DNA of 64,000 nucleotides from Sulfurovum sp. (GTDB lineage: Bacteria; Campylobacterota; Campylobacteria; Campylobacterales; Sulfurovaceae), in assembly GCA_020525365.1 (NCBI GenBank), contig JAIZOF010000001.1, forward strand, positions 526,381 to 590,380. Reading direction: 5' to 3'. Positions within the stretch are counted from its first letter, which is position 1, and every line of letters starts with the position of its first letter. Shown one piece after another: positions 17,360-27,312 of this stretch. A program made the position numbers and the translations under genes. Under the pieces are notes generated by a model. It did no database searches. It was given only the letters and a program-made list of their open reading frames with translations, and was not told the origin of the DNA.

Positions 17360-19408
17360 GTGGTCAAAAAATATACTATAGCATTTTTATTGATTTGTGT
17401 TACATCGCTATTTGCCAATGAAGTACAAATGCAAACAATTGATGTAAATGCAAGCATTGATACAGAAGTGGTTGAAAATATCCATGGAGAAGATGTTAAA
17501 TCTGCTGACCTTGCAGAAGCACTCTTTAAGCAGTCACCAAGTATTTCCATTGTCAGACGTTCAGGTATTGCCAATGATATTATTGTTAGAGGGCAAAAGA
17601 AGGATAATATTAATATTACCATAGATGGTGTCAAATTATATGGTGCTTGTCCTAACCGTATGGATCCACCAATATCACATGTGCTTACAAATAATATTGA
17701 TTATATTAAGATTAATGAAGGACCCTACAATGTAGAGGATTCTGGAGTACTCTCTGCAGATGTGAAGATTCATACCCTTAAGCCTAAAAAAGAGTTTCAT
17801 GGTGATACCAATATTGGTCTTGGAGGTTGGGGGTACCAGAAGGAAGCAGCCTTGCTAACAGGGGGAACCGATAGGGTACGTTTTCTTATTAGTGGCTCTG
17901 TAGAAGCAAGCAAACAGTATAAGGATGGCAATGGCAATGATTTTGCTGAACAGATACAAAGAGAGATTGATGCCAGAAGGGTCATATCATCAGTGCAGTA
18001 TCAGAATAAATACAAAAACCTCAGTACTTACAATAAAAAGACTCTGATGACAAAACTTTTTTGGGATATTGCAAATAATCAGGAGTTAAGACTTTCCCAT
18101 ACTCAGAATAGAAGTGATGATGTACTTTACCCCTCATCAAAAATGGATGCCCTTTACGATAATTCTGATATTTACAATATTGAGTACAAGGCCAAAGGTC
18201 TTGGTCCATACTCCAAAGAGCTCTATTTTCAGCTTTATCGTTCTAGTGTTGAGCATCCCATGTCAACCAAGTATCGTAAAATGGCAATCATAAAGGGAGA
18301 GATAACCCATAAGTTAAATACCCAAGTAGATGGTATAAAGTTAAAACATACACTTGAAGTTGGTAAACATACAATTACTGTAGGTGCTAACCATACATTG
18401 CGTAATTGGGATGGAGGATACTATAAGAATGGTAACCCGTTTCCTTCTGGAAAATTCCACAGTATTTGGGATACTAATACCAAGAATATTGGTCTATTTG
18501 TTTCAGATACGATAAACCTTAATAAACTTATTTTAGATTTTGGCTTGAGATATGATGATACATTAGTTACGTCAGAAAATCTATATCAACAACATAATAA
18601 CTATAATGAGGTAAATGGATATATTAATGGTACCTATCATATTGATGATACACTTAAAGTATTTGCTGGGCTTGGTAAATCTTCCAGAGTTCCTGATGCC
18701 AAAGAGCTCTACTGGTATGGAAGTAAAGGAAATGAGATTGGTACGCCAACCCTTAATAATGTAGTCAATTATGAGTTTGACTTGGCAGTTGAAAAGCAGT
18801 GGGATAGCAGTATTATGAAACTCAAGGCTTTCTACTCTAAGCTTAATAATTTTATTGCCTATAATGATAATAGTCTCAATGGAATGAACTTACCTTATCA
18901 TGCTTATGAAAATACTGATGCGGTTATTTATGGTTTTGAATTAAGTGGTACCCATGTAGCTTCTGAGACCCTCTACGTTGACTATGGATTAGCATATCAA
19001 AGAGGAAAGAAAAAGAATCCTCTTTTTGGACAAAGTGGTACCAATATGCCAGAGATTTCACCACTAAAATTTAATGCAACAACCCATTATGATTGGGATG
19101 ATACCTTTAGTTTTGAAACAGAGCTTATTGTGTCTGCACCATGGAATAAGTATGATGAAGAGAATGGGGAGCAGAAGTTGCTAAGCTATAGTATTATCAA
19201 CATTAAAGCTATTAAAATACTTACAAACTTTGAATTGACAATTGGTATAGATAATATATTGGACACAACCTATGCTGTATCCAATACCTATAAAGATATG
19301 ATATTACTTCCAACGGTTGCACCAAATAATACGATTATGTTAATGAATGAGCCAGGACGTTATATCTACACCAATTTAAAAATTCCCATTTTAGGTCTTT
19401 TTCCATAG
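17360..19408 (+). CDS. TonB-dependent outer-membrane receptor, OprC/NosA-like (copper type)
   Basis: A 682-residue receptor with signal peptide (about 1-19, ending LFAN), plug domain (about 40-145, with DIIVRGQKKDNINITIDG) and 22-strand-type barrel. The plug contains GACPNRMDPP: C97 and M101 form a CxxxM, and H299-P-M301 in the barrel region forms an HxM. This pair matches the copper-binding CxxxM...HxM set known from Pseudomonas OprC; NosA is a related protein. Starts with GTG after a strong AGGGGGGA site. It has its own exbB-exbD-tonB and a two-component pair upstream. The last residues (KIPILGLFP) are unlike the usual aromatic barrel end and overlap a truncated convergent gene. Copper as substrate is inferred. 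Confidence 0.85.
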   Translation: MVKKYTIAFLLICVTSLFANEVQMQTIDVNASIDTEVVENIHGEDVKSADLAEALFKQSPSISIVRRSGIANDIIVRGQKKDNINITIDGVKLYGACPNRMDPPISHVLTNNIDYIKINEGPYNVEDSGVLSADVKIHTLKPKKEFHGDTNIGLGGWGYQKEAALLTGGTDRVRFLISGSVEASKQYKDGNGNDFAEQIQREIDARRVISSVQYQNKYKNLSTYNKKTLMTKLFWDIANNQELRLSHTQNRSDDVLYPSSKMDALYDNSDIYNIEYKAKGLGPYSKELYFQLYRSSVEHPMSTKYRKMAIIKGEITHKLNTQVDGIKLKHTLEVGKHTITVGANHTLRNWDGGYYKNGNPFPSGKFHSIWDTNTKNIGLFVSDTINLNKLILDFGLRYDDTLVTSENLYQQHNNYNEVNGYINGTYHIDDTLKVFAGLGKSSRVPDAKELYWYGSKGNEIGTPTLNNVVNYEFDLAVEKQWDSSIMKLKAFYSKLNNFIAYNDNSLNGMNLPYHAYENTDAVIYGFELSGTHVASETLYVDYGLAYQRGKKKNPLFGQSGTNMPEISPLKFNATTHYDWDDTFSFETELIVSAPWNKYDEENGEQKLLSYSIINIKAIKILTNFELTIGIDNILDTTYAVSNTYKDMILLPTVAPNNTIMLMNEPGRYIYTNLKIPILGLFP

Positions 19409-19645
19409 TTTAAAGACAACTTTATTTGCTATGGAAGCTAAAGCACCAGACTCCATCATCCTAAATACAGGATGTGAAACATTTGCCATCGGTCCTGCAA
19501 TGATAATTTTGTCTAATTTACCATTGTTTAGGGTAGAGGTTTTTTCAAATGTCTCTACTTCCATATTAATGCCTTTGAGGACAGTGAGTTTGAGTGTTAT
19601 ACCTATGGTAAGTAAAATAGTTAAGGTAATAAGTAGTTTTTTCAT
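19391..19645 (-). pseudogene. Truncated exported protein, possibly the N terminus of an ABC substrate-binding protein
   Basis: An 84-codon frame with a good start (AAAGG before ATG) and a hydrophobic N terminus, then KLDKIIIAGPMANVSHPVF, a style seen at the start of nitrate/sulfonate-type periplasmic binding proteins. It stops after LWKKT, where such proteins normally continue for another 250 or so residues. Its 3' end overlaps the last 18 bases of the receptor gene. I read this as a recombination scar with a truncated gene; a genuine short protein cannot be excluded. The family guess is by recall only. Confidence 0.5.
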
Positions 19646-19738
19646 AGTCGCTAGCCTTTATTTTTTTTGTATTGTATTATTTTAATACGGATTTTGCTAT
19701 ACTTATCGTTGTATTTTAACATATTTAAGGAGTAATCA

Positions 19739-19972
19739 ATGGCATTATTTGATGATGTGAAAGAAGTAGTTGTTGAACAACTAAATGTGAGCCCAGATGA
19801 GGTAAAAGAAGAGTCTAAATTTGTAGAGGATCTTGGGGCTGACAGTCTTGATGTCGTTGAATTGGTAATGGCACTTGAAGAGAAGTTTGATATTGAGATT
19901 CCTGATGATCAAGCAGAGGCAATTGCAACAGTTTCAGATGCTATTAAATTTATTGAGAATACTAAGGCATAA
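19739..19972 (+). CDS. acpP: Acyl carrier protein
   Basis: Carries growing acyl chains on a phosphopantetheine arm. The 77-residue acidic protein has the attachment serine in [18 protein letters not shown] and the usual four-helix layout. It is preceded by AAGGAG at the right distance. First gene of acpP-fabF-accA-dedA. Confidence 0.97.
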   Translation: MALFDDVKEVVVEQLNVSPDEVKEESKFVEDLGADSLDVVELVMALEEKFDIEIPDDQAEAIATVSDAIKFIENTKA

Positions 19973-20073
19973 GTTTTTTCCCTTCCCTTGGAAGGTGAAA
20001 GGACACTAAGAGATAGATGAGTATTTGATAAATATTTATCTATATCTTATTGAACAAATAGATAGGAGTAGTA

Positions 20074-21291
20074 GTGAAAAGAGTAGTGGTAACAGGCTTG
20101 GGAATGATCAACTCTTTGGGGTTGGAGAAAGAGAGTGCATTTTCTGCTATTGTGGAGGGAAAATGTGGGATTAAGTTGATTGAATCATTTGATACAGAAA
20201 AACATACTGTGAAAATTGCAGGTGAAATTACTAACTTTGATCCAGCAACTGTGATGGATGCTAAGGAGATTAAGAAGGCTGATAGGTTTATTCAACTTGG
20301 TCTAGTTGCTGCTAAAGAAGCAATAATAGATGCAAAATTACCCGATAATGTAGATCGTGAACGTTTTGGTGTTGCTTCGGCTTCTGGGATTGGGGGATTG
20401 ATTAATATTGAAAAGAACTCTGTCATTGCAGAGACTAGAGGACCAAGAAGAATCTCCCCATTCTTTATTCCTTCTTCATTGGTCAATATGCTTGGTGGAT
20501 TTATATCTATCTATGAAAATCTCAAAGGACCAAACCTCTCTTCTGTAACTGCATGTGCCGCAGGAACACATGCTATTGGAGAAGCAGCAAAGTCTATTAT
20601 GGTTGGAACAGCGGACAAGATGCTTGTTGTCGGTGCTGAAGCAACAATTTGTTCTGCGGGTATTGGTGGATTTGCTGCAATGAAAGCACTCTCTACACAA
20701 AACGATAGTCCTCAGTCTGCTTCTAGACCATTTGATAAGGATCGTGATGGATTTGTTATGGGCGAAGGGGCAGCAGCACTTGTACTAGAGACTTATGAGG
20801 ATGCTGTAGCTCGTGGTGCATATATTTACGGTGAGATTATTGGTTTTGGGGAGAGTGGTGATGCCAACCATATTACAACACCAACAATGGATGGACCACT
20901 TCGTGCAATGAAGATGGCATACAAGATGGCCGGAAACCCAAAAGTTGATTATGTTAATGCGCATGGTACTTCTACAGCAATTAATGATAAGAATGAATCA
21001 GCGGCACTCAAAGAGCTTTTTGGCAGCAAAGAAAACTGTCCTCCTGTTAGTTCAATTAAAGGCCAGATAGGGCATTGTCTTGGTGCGGCCGGTACTACTG
21101 AAGCAGTTGTTTCTCTCATGGCAATTAGAGATAGTGTGCTACCACCGACTATCAATTATACTACACCAGATGAGAGTTGTGATCTTGACTACATACCAAA
21201 TCAAGCACGCAAAGCTGATGTTAATGTTGTTATGAGTAACTCTTTTGGATTTGGCGGTACCAATGGTGTCGTGATTTTCAAAAAAGTATGA
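20074..21291 (+). CDS. fabF: 3-oxoacyl-ACP synthase II (FabF)
   Basis: Condensing enzyme of fatty acid elongation. At 405 residues it is full length. The catalytic Cys-His-His set is visible in [19 protein letters not shown] and [12 protein letters not shown], and it ends [13 protein letters not shown]. Start codon is GTG, preceded by TAGGAG. It lies about 100 bp after acpP and 13 bp before accA. Confidence 0.96.
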   Translation: MKRVVVTGLGMINSLGLEKESAFSAIVEGKCGIKLIESFDTEKHTVKIAGEITNFDPATVMDAKEIKKADRFIQLGLVAAKEAIIDAKLPDNVDRERFGVASASGIGGLINIEKNSVIAETRGPRRISPFFIPSSLVNMLGGFISIYENLKGPNLSSVTACAAGTHAIGEAAKSIMVGTADKMLVVGAEATICSAGIGGFAAMKALSTQNDSPQSASRPFDKDRDGFVMGEGAAALVLETYEDAVARGAYIYGEIIGFGESGDANHITTPTMDGPLRAMKMAYKMAGNPKVDYVNAHGTSTAINDKNESAALKELFGSKENCPPVSSIKGQIGHCLGAAGTTEAVVSLMAIRDSVLPPTINYTTPDESCDLDYIPNQARKADVNVVMSNSFGFGGTNGVVIFKKV

Positions 21292-21304
21292 GCAAGGATC
21301 CCTT

Positions 21305-22240
21305 ATGGCAACCTATCTAGATTTTGAGAGCAAGATAGAGACAATACAGGAAGAGATTATATCTGCCCATGCTGTTGCCAATATGGAACAGGTAGAAAAG
21401 CTTCAAAAAGATTTACAAAAAGAGATTGAGAAGACCTTTGGATCACTAAGCGACTACCAAAAACTACAATTGGCAAGACACCCTGATAGACCCTATGCGC
21501 TTGATTACATCAGAATGATTCTTGATAATGCCTATGAGATTCATGGTGACCGTGCATTCCGTGATGATCCAGCAATACTTTGCTATATTGGTTGGATAAA
21601 TGGACAGAAAACAATGGTTATTGGTGAACAAAAAGGGCGTGGTGTTAAGAATAAAATTAAGCGCAACTTTGGTATGCCTAATCCTGAAGGGTATAGAAAG
21701 GCACTACGTGCTGTAAGATTGGCAGAGAGGTTTAATATTCCTGTATTGATGCTCATTGACACTCCTGGTGCTTATCCTGGACTTGGGGCAGAAGAGCGTG
21801 GACAGAGTGAAGCAATTGCCCGTAATCTTTTTGAGTTTGCTGCAATGAAAGTACCAATGGTTTCTGTAGTCATTGGTGAAGGTGGTTCTGGTGGTGCCCT
21901 TGCTATTGGTGTAGGTGATAAACTGGCAATGATGCGTTATTCTGTTTTTGCTGTTATCTCTCCTGAAGGGTGTTCTGCCATTCTTTGGAATGATGCGAGT
22001 AAAGTAGAAACTGCAACCAAGGCACTTAAGATTACACCAAGTGATCTTAAGGAGCATGGTCTTATCGATGATATACTCGATGAGCCACTTATCGGTGCAC
22101 ACCGTGATAAAACTACAGCTGCAGAAGTTCTAAAAACCTACTTCCTTGAGCAAGTTAAGCAACTTAGAGAACTTTCTATTGATGATCTCCTTGATCAGCG
22201 CTATAAGCACTTGACCACCGTCGGTGCTTTTAGCGAATAG
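21305..22240 (+). CDS. accA: Acetyl-CoA carboxylase carboxyltransferase subunit alpha
   Basis: Transfers carboxyl from biotin carboxyl carrier protein to acetyl-CoA to make malonyl-CoA, together with AccD (not in the window). The 311-residue protein shows the family blocks [37 protein letters not shown] and [11 protein letters not shown]. The ATG follows AAGGATCCCTT shortly after fabF. Confidence 0.96.
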   Translation: MATYLDFESKIETIQEEIISAHAVANMEQVEKLQKDLQKEIEKTFGSLSDYQKLQLARHPDRPYALDYIRMILDNAYEIHGDRAFRDDPAILCYIGWINGQKTMVIGEQKGRGVKNKIKRNFGMPNPEGYRKALRAVRLAERFNIPVLMLIDTPGAYPGLGAEERGQSEAIARNLFEFAAMKVPMVSVVIGEGGSGGALAIGVGDKLAMMRYSVFAVISPEGCSAILWNDASKVETATKALKITPSDLKEHGLIDDILDEPLIGAHRDKTTAAEVLKTYFLEQVKQLRELSIDDLLDQRYKHLTTVGAFSE

Positions 22241-22243
22241 TCT

Positions 22244-22864
22244 ATGCTACTAGAAATTGTAACCTTTCTTATCAATACAATTGGCAGTATGGGTTACTGG
22301 GGTATCTTTTTTTTAATGTTTCTTGAGAGTACTTTTTTCCCTTTTCCTAGTGAAGTGGTAATGATACCTTCAGGCTATCTTGTCTACAAGGGTGAAATGA
22401 ACTTTTACCTTGTGGTATTTGTGGGAATTTTAGGTTCAGTTTCAGGTGCACTTTTTAATTACTATTTTGCTATGCGTTTTGGGAGAGGGTTTCTACTTAA
22501 GTATGGTAAATATTTTTTTGTTAAACCAGAAATACTTGAAAAGCTTGAAATATTTTTTCAGAAGCATGGAGAGTTTTCAACTTTTAATGGCAGACTTATT
22601 CCTGGTATTCGTCAGCTTATCTCTCTTCCTGCTGGATTGGCAAGGATGAATCTTACTTATTTTTTACTCTATTCGGCACTAGGTGCTGCTATTTGGGTTA
22701 TTATTCTTGTAGTATTAGGTTATTCTCTTGGCTCCAATGAAGAGATGATTACTAGGTATCTTCATACTATAATTTGGATTATATTAATTTTTGTGGTATT
22801 TATTACAGTGCTATATACTGTTTATCAAAAGAGGAAAAGAAGTGGGGAAAATAACCCACTATAG
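22244..22864 (+). CDS. DedA-family membrane protein
   Basis: A 206-residue polytopic inner-membrane protein of the DedA (SNARE-associated/VTT) superfamily, members of which are implicated in undecaprenyl-phosphate or phospholipid flipping. Family marks are FLESTFFPFPSEVVMIPSG, the GxxxG-like GSVSGALFNYYFAMRFGRG, and FNGRLIPGIRQLISLPAGLA. It begins three bases after accA and probably shares its transcript. Confidence 0.9.
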   Translation: MLLEIVTFLINTIGSMGYWGIFFLMFLESTFFPFPSEVVMIPSGYLVYKGEMNFYLVVFVGILGSVSGALFNYYFAMRFGRGFLLKYGKYFFVKPEILEKLEIFFQKHGEFSTFNGRLIPGIRQLISLPAGLARMNLTYFLLYSALGAAIWVIILVVLGYSLGSNEEMITRYLHTIIWIILIFVVFITVLYTVYQKRKRSGENNPL

Positions 22865-22875
22865 TAAGCTTGGTT

Positions 22876-23097
22876 CTATTTATTTTTTCTATACTCTAGA
22901 ATCATTTTATAGACTTTATCTTTGAGTAGAAGCTTCTCTTTTTTAAGGGTTTCAATCTCCATATCTGTCATAGGAATATCACCATTTTCTGCTTTAGAAA
23001 TTTTATCATCAAGCGTATTGTGTTTTTCAAACATCTTTGAAAAATGTGCATCCTTTTGCTTAAGGTCATGAATTTCATCTCTATATTCGTGTAGCAT
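22876..23097 (-). CDS. YdcH-family small coiled-coil protein (DUF465)
   Basis: About 73 residues, almost entirely helical and charged, with the MLHEYRDEIHDLK opening of the YdcH/DUF465 family. Function unknown in the family. The frame extends to a GTG at 23103, but that GTG lies inside the GGAG ribosome site. The ATG at 23097, seven bases after GGAG, is the likely start. Convergent with dedA. Confidence 0.85.
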   Translation of the reverse strand: MLHEYRDEIHDLKQKDAHFSKMFEKHNTLDDKISKAENGDIPMTDMEIETLKKEKLLLKDKVYKMILEYRKNK

Positions 23098-23205
23098 AGG
23101 CACTCCTGTATATATTTTCCATATTATAGCTCTTTTGTAATTAGAGATGTATTGTGTTTATATCACTTATTTTTTTGTACTGTTTTTCAAGAGATATAAA
23201 AAGGA

Positions 23206-24402
23206 TTAAGTTCGATACTCTGCATTAATTTTAACGTATTCATAGCTCAAATCACACCCATATGCCGTATAGCTTCCATCTCCAAGACCAAGATTGCAAG
23301 TGATAGTAAAATGTGTCTGTTTCATAATATTGTATGCTTGCTTTTCACGTACTGTATCAAGTTCACGGCATGTATCTGAGTAGACAAGAAGGTCATCGTA
23401 ATGAATGGTGAGGGTAGTATCATTGCAGGCAATACCACTAGCTCCAATAGTAGAAGCAATGCGTCCCCAATTAGGATCTTCACCAAAAAGGGCAGTCTTT
23501 ACCAGTAAAGAATTGCTTAGTGCCATTGCCCCAATACGTGCCTCTTTATTGTTTTTGGCACCTTTAACTTTGAAAGTAACTATCTTATTTGCCCCTTCAC
23601 CATCTTTAAGAACCATCATTGCAAGCTCAAGCATTAATCTATGGAGTACTTCGGAAAAGGCAGCCTTATCGTAGGCATTGCTTTGTTTATTGGCAAGCAG
23701 CATTACAGTGTCATTGGTTGAAGTATCTCCATCAACAGAGATACGGTTGAAAGAGTATTCTGTACTTTTATGCAATAATATATCCATATCAACTTTTGGA
23801 ATGTTGGCATCAGTGACAATAAAACAGAGCATGGTTGCCATTGCTGGATTAATCATTCCTGCACCTTTACAGATGGCAGCAATATTGAAGTGAGTACCGT
23901 CTGCCAACTCCACACGATAAGCAAGTTCCTTTTTAAAACTGTCAGTGGTCATGATGGCACATGCTGTATCATCAGAATGACATGCATGAAAGTCAAGTGT
24001 ATCAAATGCAGTAATAATTTTATCAACAGGAAGGCGGTAGCCAATAACTCCTGTAGAGCTCATAACAGGGTTTGTTACAGAAATTTTTGTCTGCAGTGCT
24101 GATAAAATGGTATCAATATCTTCAATACCTTTTTCTCCTGTCATTGCATTGGCATTCTTGGCATTGATAAGTATAAAATCAGTCTGAAAGTTTTTTCTAT
24201 AACGCTGAAAGTGTTTAATAGGCGCTGCCTGAAACTGGTTAGAAGTAAAGACTGCAGCAATATCACACGGCACCTTTGATCGGATAAATGCTACATCTCC
24301 TTGGGCTACATCGGGACGCATTCCAACATTGACTGCATCACAGTAGAAACCCTGTACATTAGTAAGTCCATTTTCTAGTGTTACAATCGTATGATTTGTC
24401 AT
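23206..24402 (-). CDS. argJ: Glutamate N-acetyltransferase / amino-acid acetyltransferase ArgJ
   Basis: Recycles the acetyl group between N-acetylornithine and glutamate in arginine synthesis. About 398 residues. The self-cleavage site with the nucleophilic threonine is visible in VDGDTSTNDTVMLLAN, and the C terminus ends in the typical short NAEYRT. ATG at 24402 follows AGAGAGG; a TTG one codon upstream is less likely. Supports an acetyl-cycling arginine pathway; argG is at 52.6 kb. Confidence 0.95.
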   Translation of the reverse strand: MTNHTIVTLENGLTNVQGFYCDAVNVGMRPDVAQGDVAFIRSKVPCDIAAVFTSNQFQAAPIKHFQRYRKNFQTDFILINAKNANAMTGEKGIEDIDTILSALQTKISVTNPVMSSTGVIGYRLPVDKIITAFDTLDFHACHSDDTACAIMTTDSFKKELAYRVELADGTHFNIAAICKGAGMINPAMATMLCFIVTDANIPKVDMDILLHKSTEYSFNRISVDGDTSTNDTVMLLANKQSNAYDKAAFSEVLHRLMLELAMMVLKDGEGANKIVTFKVKGAKNNKEARIGAMALSNSLLVKTALFGEDPNWGRIASTIGASGIACNDTTLTIHYDDLLVYSDTCRELDTVREKQAYNIMKQTHFTITCNLGLGDGSYTAYGCDLSYEYVKINAEYRT

Positions 24403-24432
24403 CAATGACCTCTCTTTGAGATAAAATTTTAA

Positions 24433-25563
24433 CTAAATATATTTGAGTTCTTCTGGTTTCTCTTTTTTTCTAATAATCTTTTTTGCTTTTCTTATTCCTT
24501 CTCCAGTACCAATTAAGAGTAACTTGGATTCAGGCATAATGATGGTATCCCCTCTAGGCATAGGAATAAACTTTCCATCTTTTTGACGTATACCGATGAT
24601 AGTTACATTGGCAATATCTCTAAAGCGTGCTACCTTGATTTGCTTGAGTGTTAGCCAAGAGGCTTTGGAGACCTTTGCTTCTTCCATATCGAGTGGTGTA
24701 TCCTTTTTATAGAGAAACTCTTGTAGTAAGTTCTCCATATCTGGACGCGCGGCCATAGCATTAATGCGTTGTGCCATCAGTTTTGTTGCAGTGACTACTT
24801 TGTCTGCACCAAGTTTAAGAAGTTTTGTCTCATCTTCATGGCTTTTTGCATTGGCAATAATGAGGTATTTCCGTGAGCGTCCTATCTCTCTCTCATAGAG
24901 TCGTGCAGAAGCAATCGTAGCAATATTGTCTGCAACATTATTTGCCAATGTAATCATCCCTTTAGCAGAAGAGAGATGGGATTTGAGTATACCCTCTTCG
25001 GTATGGGCTTCTGCAGTTACAAAGTAGGGGTAATGATACTTTTTGGCAATCTCTTCAAGATCTTCCCTTGGATCAACAATAACAAACGGGATATGATTGG
25101 CACGAAGTTGTCTAGTTACTTGAATGGTGAATTCATTATGATAGCAGACAACAAAATGGTGCTTAAGTCTAGCGATCTCGTATAGCATTTTTCTCTCCTT
25201 AGCAGTTTTTTGAAACTCTCCCTTTTTAACTACTTCAGCAATAATTCCTACCGCAATAGAGAAAACAACAAAGCCAAATATAATCAGTGTGATGGTAAAT
25301 ATACGACCCAAATTAGAGATAGGCTGCACCTCTCCAAAGCCTACTGTTGTGAAGGTGATACCGGTTTGATAGATAGCATCCATTAGTGGAAATTTATCAA
25401 TGACCATATAGCCAATCGTTCCGATTAGCATAATCAATACGGTAAGAATAAGGGGAAGTCTAAAAGGACCTAAATGACCGTAGTATTCATCGTTAAGTGT
25501 GATGTGTGGTCTGGGTGCGCTTCTCCAACCGAGAAACTTTTTAAACTTTTCAAATGAAGTCAT
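24433..25563 (-). CDS. Potassium channel with RCK (TrkA-N/TrkA-C) domains
   Basis: A 376-residue ion channel subunit. Two membrane helices (about 33-53 and 85-110) flank a pore loop with the selectivity filter TTVGFGE. A cytoplasmic RCK domain with a Rossmann-type core (about 128-260) and a TrkA-C domain (about 285-370) follow. Layout and the location next to rpmB match HP0490 (HpKchA), the K+ channel of H. pylori. The filter has Phe in place of Tyr, as in several bacterial K+ channels. Confidence 0.9.
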   Translation of the reverse strand: MTSFEKFKKFLGWRSAPRPHITLNDEYYGHLGPFRLPLILTVLIMLIGTIGYMVIDKFPLMDAIYQTGITFTTVGFGEVQPISNLGRIFTITLIIFGFVVFSIAVGIIAEVVKKGEFQKTAKERKMLYEIARLKHHFVVCYHNEFTIQVTRQLRANHIPFVIVDPREDLEEIAKKYHYPYFVTAEAHTEEGILKSHLSSAKGMITLANNVADNIATIASARLYEREIGRSRKYLIIANAKSHEDETKLLKLGADKVVTATKLMAQRINAMAARPDMENLLQEFLYKKDTPLDMEEAKVSKASWLTLKQIKVARFRDIANVTIIGIRQKDGKFIPMPRGDTIIMPESKLLLIGTGEGIRKAKKIIRKKEKPEELKYI

Positions 25564-25596
25564 GATAAGAGAGTATACCCTCTCCTATCTAAAAAA

Positions 25597-25806
25597 TTAG
25601 TTAGTTTCAGTAGCTTGCGCAGCTTTTTTCTTCATTGTTCTCAGCGTAGAGGCAGCAACCTTAATTCGTTTTGTTGTTCCGTCTTCAAGTGTAATTTTTA
25701 CAGATCTTAAGTTTGGAAGTTGTCTTCTTTTTGTTTTGTTGTTAGCATGAGATACGTTATTTCCTACCAGTGGACCTTTCCCACTTACTGAACATTTTCT
25801 TGCCAT
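25597..25806 (-). CDS. rpmB: 50S ribosomal protein L28
   Basis: A 69-residue basic protein starting [28 protein letters not shown], a textbook L28 N terminus. The two N-terminal cysteine positions of zinc-binding L28 forms are not both kept. It is upstream of the K+ channel gene and divergent from rpe. Confidence 0.96.
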   Translation of the reverse strand: MARKCSVSGKGPLVGNNVSHANNKTKRRQLPNLRSVKITLEDGTTKRIKVAASTLRTMKKKAAQATETN

Positions 25807-25980
25807 AATGATAACCTTTTATAAATGTAGATAGCATATTTAAGTATGTATGTGATCCCAAAATGCTTTAGTCGCGAATTATACAAGAAAAAACATAAAT
25901 ATCGCTTAAGATGACTAAAAGGCAAAGTAGCTTTTTGATATAATTTTTATTAATCTTTAAATTAAAAAAGGAAAAATAGA

Positions 25981-26643
25981 ATGTTAGTTGCCCCTAGTAT
26001 TCTTTCTGCAGACTTTGGAAAATTATCTGAAGATGTCAAAACTGTTTGTGAAGGTGGATGTGATTTTATTCATGTTGATGTGATGGATGGTCATTTTGTT
26101 CCTAATCTTACCATTGGTCCAGTTGTAGTTGAAACAGTAGCTAAAGTAGCAACCAAGCCACTCGATATTCATTTAATGGTGGAGAATAATCCTTTCTTTG
26201 TAGAGCTCTTTGCTTCTTTGAAACCTAGATATATCTCCTTCCATATAGAAGAGGAGAAAAATCCTCATAGGCTTATCCAGCGTATTAGGGAATTAGGGAT
26301 TAAGCCAGCAGTTGTACTTAATCCTCATACGCCACCAGAAGCAGTTGAGTTTCTTATAGAAAATCTCGATATGATCCTACTGATGAGTGTTAATCCTGGT
26401 TTTGGTGGACAGAAGTTTATTCCTTCTATCATAGATAAGGCAAAACGCTTGAAGATATTAATTGAAAAATATAATCCAAATTGTCTAATTGAAGTCGATG
26501 GTGGTGTGAACGATGTCAATGTTAAAGAGCTTGCTGCTGCTGGTGTAGATATAGTGGTTGCAGGTTCATTTATCTATAAACACCCAGAGGGTGCTAGTAC
26601 TGCTATTGCGGCATTGAAGGGAAGAGTAAATGATGTATCGTAA
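25981..26643 (+). CDS. rpe: Ribulose-phosphate 3-epimerase
   Basis: Pentose phosphate or Calvin-cycle epimerase, TIM barrel. The 220-residue protein has the SILSADF N terminus, the metal-binding HVDVMDGHFVPN, the DIHLMV block, the VNPGFGGQKF phosphate segment and EVDGGVN. Its 3' end overlaps a short coupled frame. Order rpmB-rpe-dnaQ resembles Campylobacter. Confidence 0.96.
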   Translation: MLVAPSILSADFGKLSEDVKTVCEGGCDFIHVDVMDGHFVPNLTIGPVVVETVAKVATKPLDIHLMVENNPFFVELFASLKPRYISFHIEEEKNPHRLIQRIRELGIKPAVVLNPHTPPEAVEFLIENLDMILLMSVNPGFGGQKFIPSIIDKAKRLKILIEKYNPNCLIEVDGGVNDVNVKELAAAGVDIVVAGSFIYKHPEGASTAIAALKGRVNDVS

Positions 26644-26725
26644 ACACTGTAAGTATTTTAAAAAATGGCTTACACAAGAAGATAAACCAACACCATTTTT
26701 ACTCCCGAAAAAGGATATTTTGTGA
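26630..26725 (+). CDS. 31-codon ORF coupled between rpe and trpF
   Basis: ATG ATG at 26630/26633 opens a frame encoding MMYRKHCKYFKKWL... ending LLPKKDIL, 31 residues with 11 Lys/Arg. AAGGGA at 26617-26622 lies seven bases upstream, inside rpe. The frame starts before the rpe stop and its TGA overlaps the GTG of trpF (GTGA), so it fills the whole gap between the two genes with no spare bases. That architecture is typical of a translated, coupled small gene. No known family was recognised, and a chance frame is possible. Confidence 0.5.
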   Translation: MMYRKHCKYFKKWLTQEDKPTPFLLPKKDIL

Positions 26726-27312
26726 GAGTAAAAATTTGTGGTATTACTAATCTTCGAGATGCATTACATGCAGTAGAATGTGGTGCTGATGCACTAGGAT
26801 TTGTATTTTATAATCAATCTCCACGTTACATTACACCTAAAAATGCTAAACATATCATTGATCTTTTGCCACCGTTTGTGGAACGAGTAGGATTATTTGT
26901 TCATGAGGGAGTTGAGACCATCGATACAATTTGTCGATATACCGGTATCTCTTTGGCGCAGATACACTTTGATGTCGATGAGGAATCTCTTGATATGGTT
27001 GAACCAAAGACATTACCAGTTGTACGTGCAAAGTCTCCCGAGGATATACATTGTTTTTCTAATCGTTATCGTCTTGTTGATGCCTACTGTGAGACGTATG
27101 GTGGTAGTGGAAAACGTTTGAATCTTGAATGGTTTAAGGGAGTGGATTGCTCAAAGATTATTCTTGCAGGTGGATTAACACCTGAAAATATAGTAGATAT
27201 AAAAGGATATGGTTTCTATGGAGTGGATGTCAGCTCTGGAGTAGAGTCAGTCAAAGGAAAAAAAGATCTTCATAAAGTAAAGCAGTTTATTGCATATGCG
27301 AAAAGTCTTTGA
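26722..27312 (+). CDS. trpF: Phosphoribosylanthranilate isomerase TrpF
   Basis: Third committed step of tryptophan synthesis. The 196-residue TIM barrel has the catalytic cysteine in VKICGIT, the GADALGFVF and SPRYI segments, and the C-terminal GGLTPENI...GVDVSSGVES phosphate-binding blocks with the conserved aspartate. GTG start, six bases after AAGGA. It overlaps the following exonuclease gene by 17 bases. Confidence 0.94.
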   Translation: MRVKICGITNLRDALHAVECGADALGFVFYNQSPRYITPKNAKHIIDLLPPFVERVGLFVHEGVETIDTICRYTGISLAQIHFDVDEESLDMVEPKTLPVVRAKSPEDIHCFSNRYRLVDAYCETYGGSGKRLNLEWFKGVDCSKIILAGGLTPENIVDIKGYGFYGVDVSSGVESVKGKKDLHKVKQFIAYAKSL

